7,338 nucleotides of DNA from Pseudomonadales bacterium (GTDB lineage Bacteria > Pseudomonadota > Gammaproteobacteria > Pseudomonadales > UBA3067): NCBI GenBank assembly GCA_016763235.1, contig JAESUE010000036.1:1-7338 (forward strand), given 5' to 3'. Positions 6,005-7,338 of the stretch are shown here, in pieces (positions within the stretch are counted from its first letter, which is position 1; each line of letters opens with the position of its first letter). The notes beneath the pieces are model-generated. The model was not told the origin of the DNA. It saw only the letters and a program-made list of their open reading frames with translations, and searched no databases. The translations under genes and the position numbers were made by a program.

Positions 6005-7338
6005 ATGTCGAGTATTATCAATAATGGTTTGACTGGTTTGCGTTCACACCAAACCGCTTTAGCGACCACAGCGCACAATATCTCCAATGCCAATACCGCT
6101 GGCTATAGTCGGCAAGTGGCGGAATTCGGCACTAATCCGTCATTACGTTTTGGGGATATGTCCATCGGGTCAGGGGTGACAATTTCTGGAATCACTCGGG
6201 TTATGGATGGTTTTGTCATCGAGCAGGTGAGAGACAGCACCGTTGCTTTTAGCCAGGCAGAAATGTACTACAGTAATGCGTCTGCTATTGATTCATTAAT
6301 TGCTGATGCATCTACAGGGGTTATCCCTACGGTCGACCAGTTTTTTTCATCCCTTCAAGATGCATCTGCCGACCCCGCCTCGCTTCCTTTGCGGCAGGTT
6401 GTTCTCAGTGAATCTGAGGTAATGGTAGGACGGTTTAATGTTTTATACGGACAACTAGATGAAATAAATACCCTTACAAACCAGCAAATGACCACTCTGG
6501 TGGCCGATATTAACGTGTTGGCAGAGAGCATTTCAGATATTAACCGTGCTATCGCCGAGATCAGCGGCGGAACCCCAGGCAGCCAACCCAATGACCTGTT
6601 GGATAAACGTGATGAGGCAATCAAAGAGCTTTCCCGTTTGGTTGGGGTCGATGTTATTACTCAAGGTGACGGTAGCATCAGTATCACCATCGGTACCGGC
6701 CAGCCCTTAGTGGTTGGCACTAACGTGCGTCAACTGGGTGTTGAGAGCGGTGACATGGATGCCTCCAAGCTTGAAGTGGTTTTTCTTAATCGACAAGGGG
6801 ACAGTGGCGCCGTCATTAGTAAACAATTAAGTGGCGGGCAACTCGGTGGCCTTTTAGAGTTTCGGGAAGAGATTTTGCAACCCTCATTTAGAGAGTTAGG
6901 GCGTGTTGCCATCGCGATGGCTGATACCGTGAATGAAGAACACCGTCGAGGGATGGATTTTGAAGGGGATATAAACAACGATTTTTTTGTTGATGTTAAT
7001 GCGCGTACGGCGGCCACACGGCGTGTTTCTCCCAGTAGCGAAAATGCACCGCCTGCAGACCAAATTTTATGTGTCACCATCGAAGATGTGGGCCAACTGA
7101 CCACCGATGATTACAAGTTAACTTTCGGGCCACAAGACAATATTTACAATATCACCAGAGCGGGTAGCAAAGAGGTTGTCGCCACTGGCTCGGTGGGGAA
7201 TACCTTCCCTGTGAGTATTGAAATTGAGGGCATCGCCATTCACCTTGAAAGTGGTACATTTCAAGCTGGTGATCAGTTTTTGATTCAGCCAACACGCTTT
7301 GGTGCCGCAGAGTTTGAACTGCAAGTTCATACCACACA
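6005..7338 (+). CDS. flgK: Flagellar hook-filament junction protein FlgK, N-terminal part (3' end outside window)
   Basis: FlgK (HAP1) is the first junction protein, placed on the hook tip before FlgL and the filament, and exported by the flagellar type III system. ATG 6005 follows the flgJ stop by three bases; AGGGA (5991-5995), inside the flgJ end, serves as its ribosome binding site. The frame is open for 444 codons to the window edge. Diagnostic parts are the N-terminal axial motif (residues 24-37, HNISNANTAGYSRQ), NDLLDKRDEAIKELSRLVGVDV (196-217), GQPLVVG (232-238), SGGQLGGLLEFREEIL (276-291) and HRRGMDFEGDINNDFF (313-328). E. coli FlgK is 547 residues; here the C-terminal axial helix is not yet reached. 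Residues from about 350 on (DQILCVTIEDVGQLTTDDYKL) look like the variable outer domain found in longer pseudomonad-type FlgK. It carries one cysteine (residue 356), unusual for an exported axial protein. flgL is expected next. Confidence 0.96.
   Translation, partial: MSSIINNGLTGLRSHQTALATTAHNISNANTAGYSRQVAEFGTNPSLRFGDMSIGSGVTISGITRVMDGFVIEQVRDSTVAFSQAEMYYSNASAIDSLIADASTGVIPTVDQFFSSLQDASADPASLPLRQVVLSESEVMVGRFNVLYGQLDEINTLTNQQMTTLVADINVLAESISDINRAIAEISGGTPGSQPNDLLDKRDEAIKELSRLVGVDVITQGDGSISITIGTGQPLVVGTNVRQLGVESGDMDASKLEVVFLNRQGDSGAVISKQLSGGQLGGLLEFREEILQPSFRELGRVAIAMADTVNEEHRRGMDFEGDINNDFFVDVNARTAATRRVSPSSENAPPADQILCVTIEDVGQLTTDDYKLTFGPQDNIYNITRAGSKEVVATGSVGNTFPVSIEIEGIAIHLESGTFQAGDQFLIQPTRFGAAEFELQVHTT

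Noticed and set aside
6355..7104. Minus-strand reading frames of 89 and 124 codons opposite flgK
   Set aside because: They lie opposite an intact FlgK frame with clear family motifs; no independent support.
1..7338. Mobile elements, CRISPR arrays, tRNA or rRNA genes
   Set aside because: No terminal inverted repeats, spaced direct repeats, transposase-like frames or tRNA-like cloverleaf sequences were seen; the window is densely filled by flagellar genes.

Overview
The window is a continuous stretch of a bacterial flagellar hook, basal-body and rod operon, all on the + strand, in the order flgE (3' part), flgF, flgG, flgH, flgI, flgJ, flgK (5' part). The organism is most likely a Gram-negative gammaproteobacterium with a polar-type flagellum. 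The evidence is that L-ring and P-ring genes are both present, FlgJ is of the two-domain rod-cap plus peptidoglycan-hydrolase type, and the protein sequences resemble those of Pseudomonas, Cellvibrio and marine gammaproteobacteria. Base composition looks moderate, with no strong GC or AT bias. Genus-level placement is a guess and I do not make it.

Layout: 1-1413 is the C-terminal 470 codons of the hook protein FlgE, including a probable pair of inserted flagellin-hook-IN-like segments. 1414-1504 is the largest gene-free gap (91 bp), and it holds two overlapping inverted repeats that compete for one shared arm. 1505-2245 is FlgF (proximal rod) and 2315-3097 is FlgG (distal rod). 3137-3802 is FlgH, the L-ring lipoprotein. 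3822-4909 is FlgI, the P-ring protein, whose reading frame is broken by what looks like one missing base at a CCCC run (4626-4629). 4925-6001 is FlgJ (rod cap plus GH73 muramidase), with a TTG start. 6005-7338 is FlgK (first hook-filament junction protein), cut off by the window end. No gene-free stretch exceeds 100 bp.

How the genes work together: FlgF and FlgG are rod subunits exported through the flagellar type III system, and FlgJ caps the growing rod and digests peptidoglycan so that it can pass. FlgI and FlgH, both exported by Sec, form the periplasmic and outer-membrane bushings around the rod. FlgE polymerises into the hook on the distal rod, and FlgK sits at the hook tip as the adaptor for the filament. 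The tight spacing from flgF to flgK (3-69 bp gaps) indicates one transcript. The flgE-flgF gap is the only plausible place for an internal control point, but I could not find a convincing sigma-54 or sigma-28 promoter there.

This is conserved core motility machinery, and I see no undescribed defence, mobile or biosynthetic system. The items most worth checking are the flgI frame disruption, the alternative hairpins between flgE and flgF, and the hook-protein insert.
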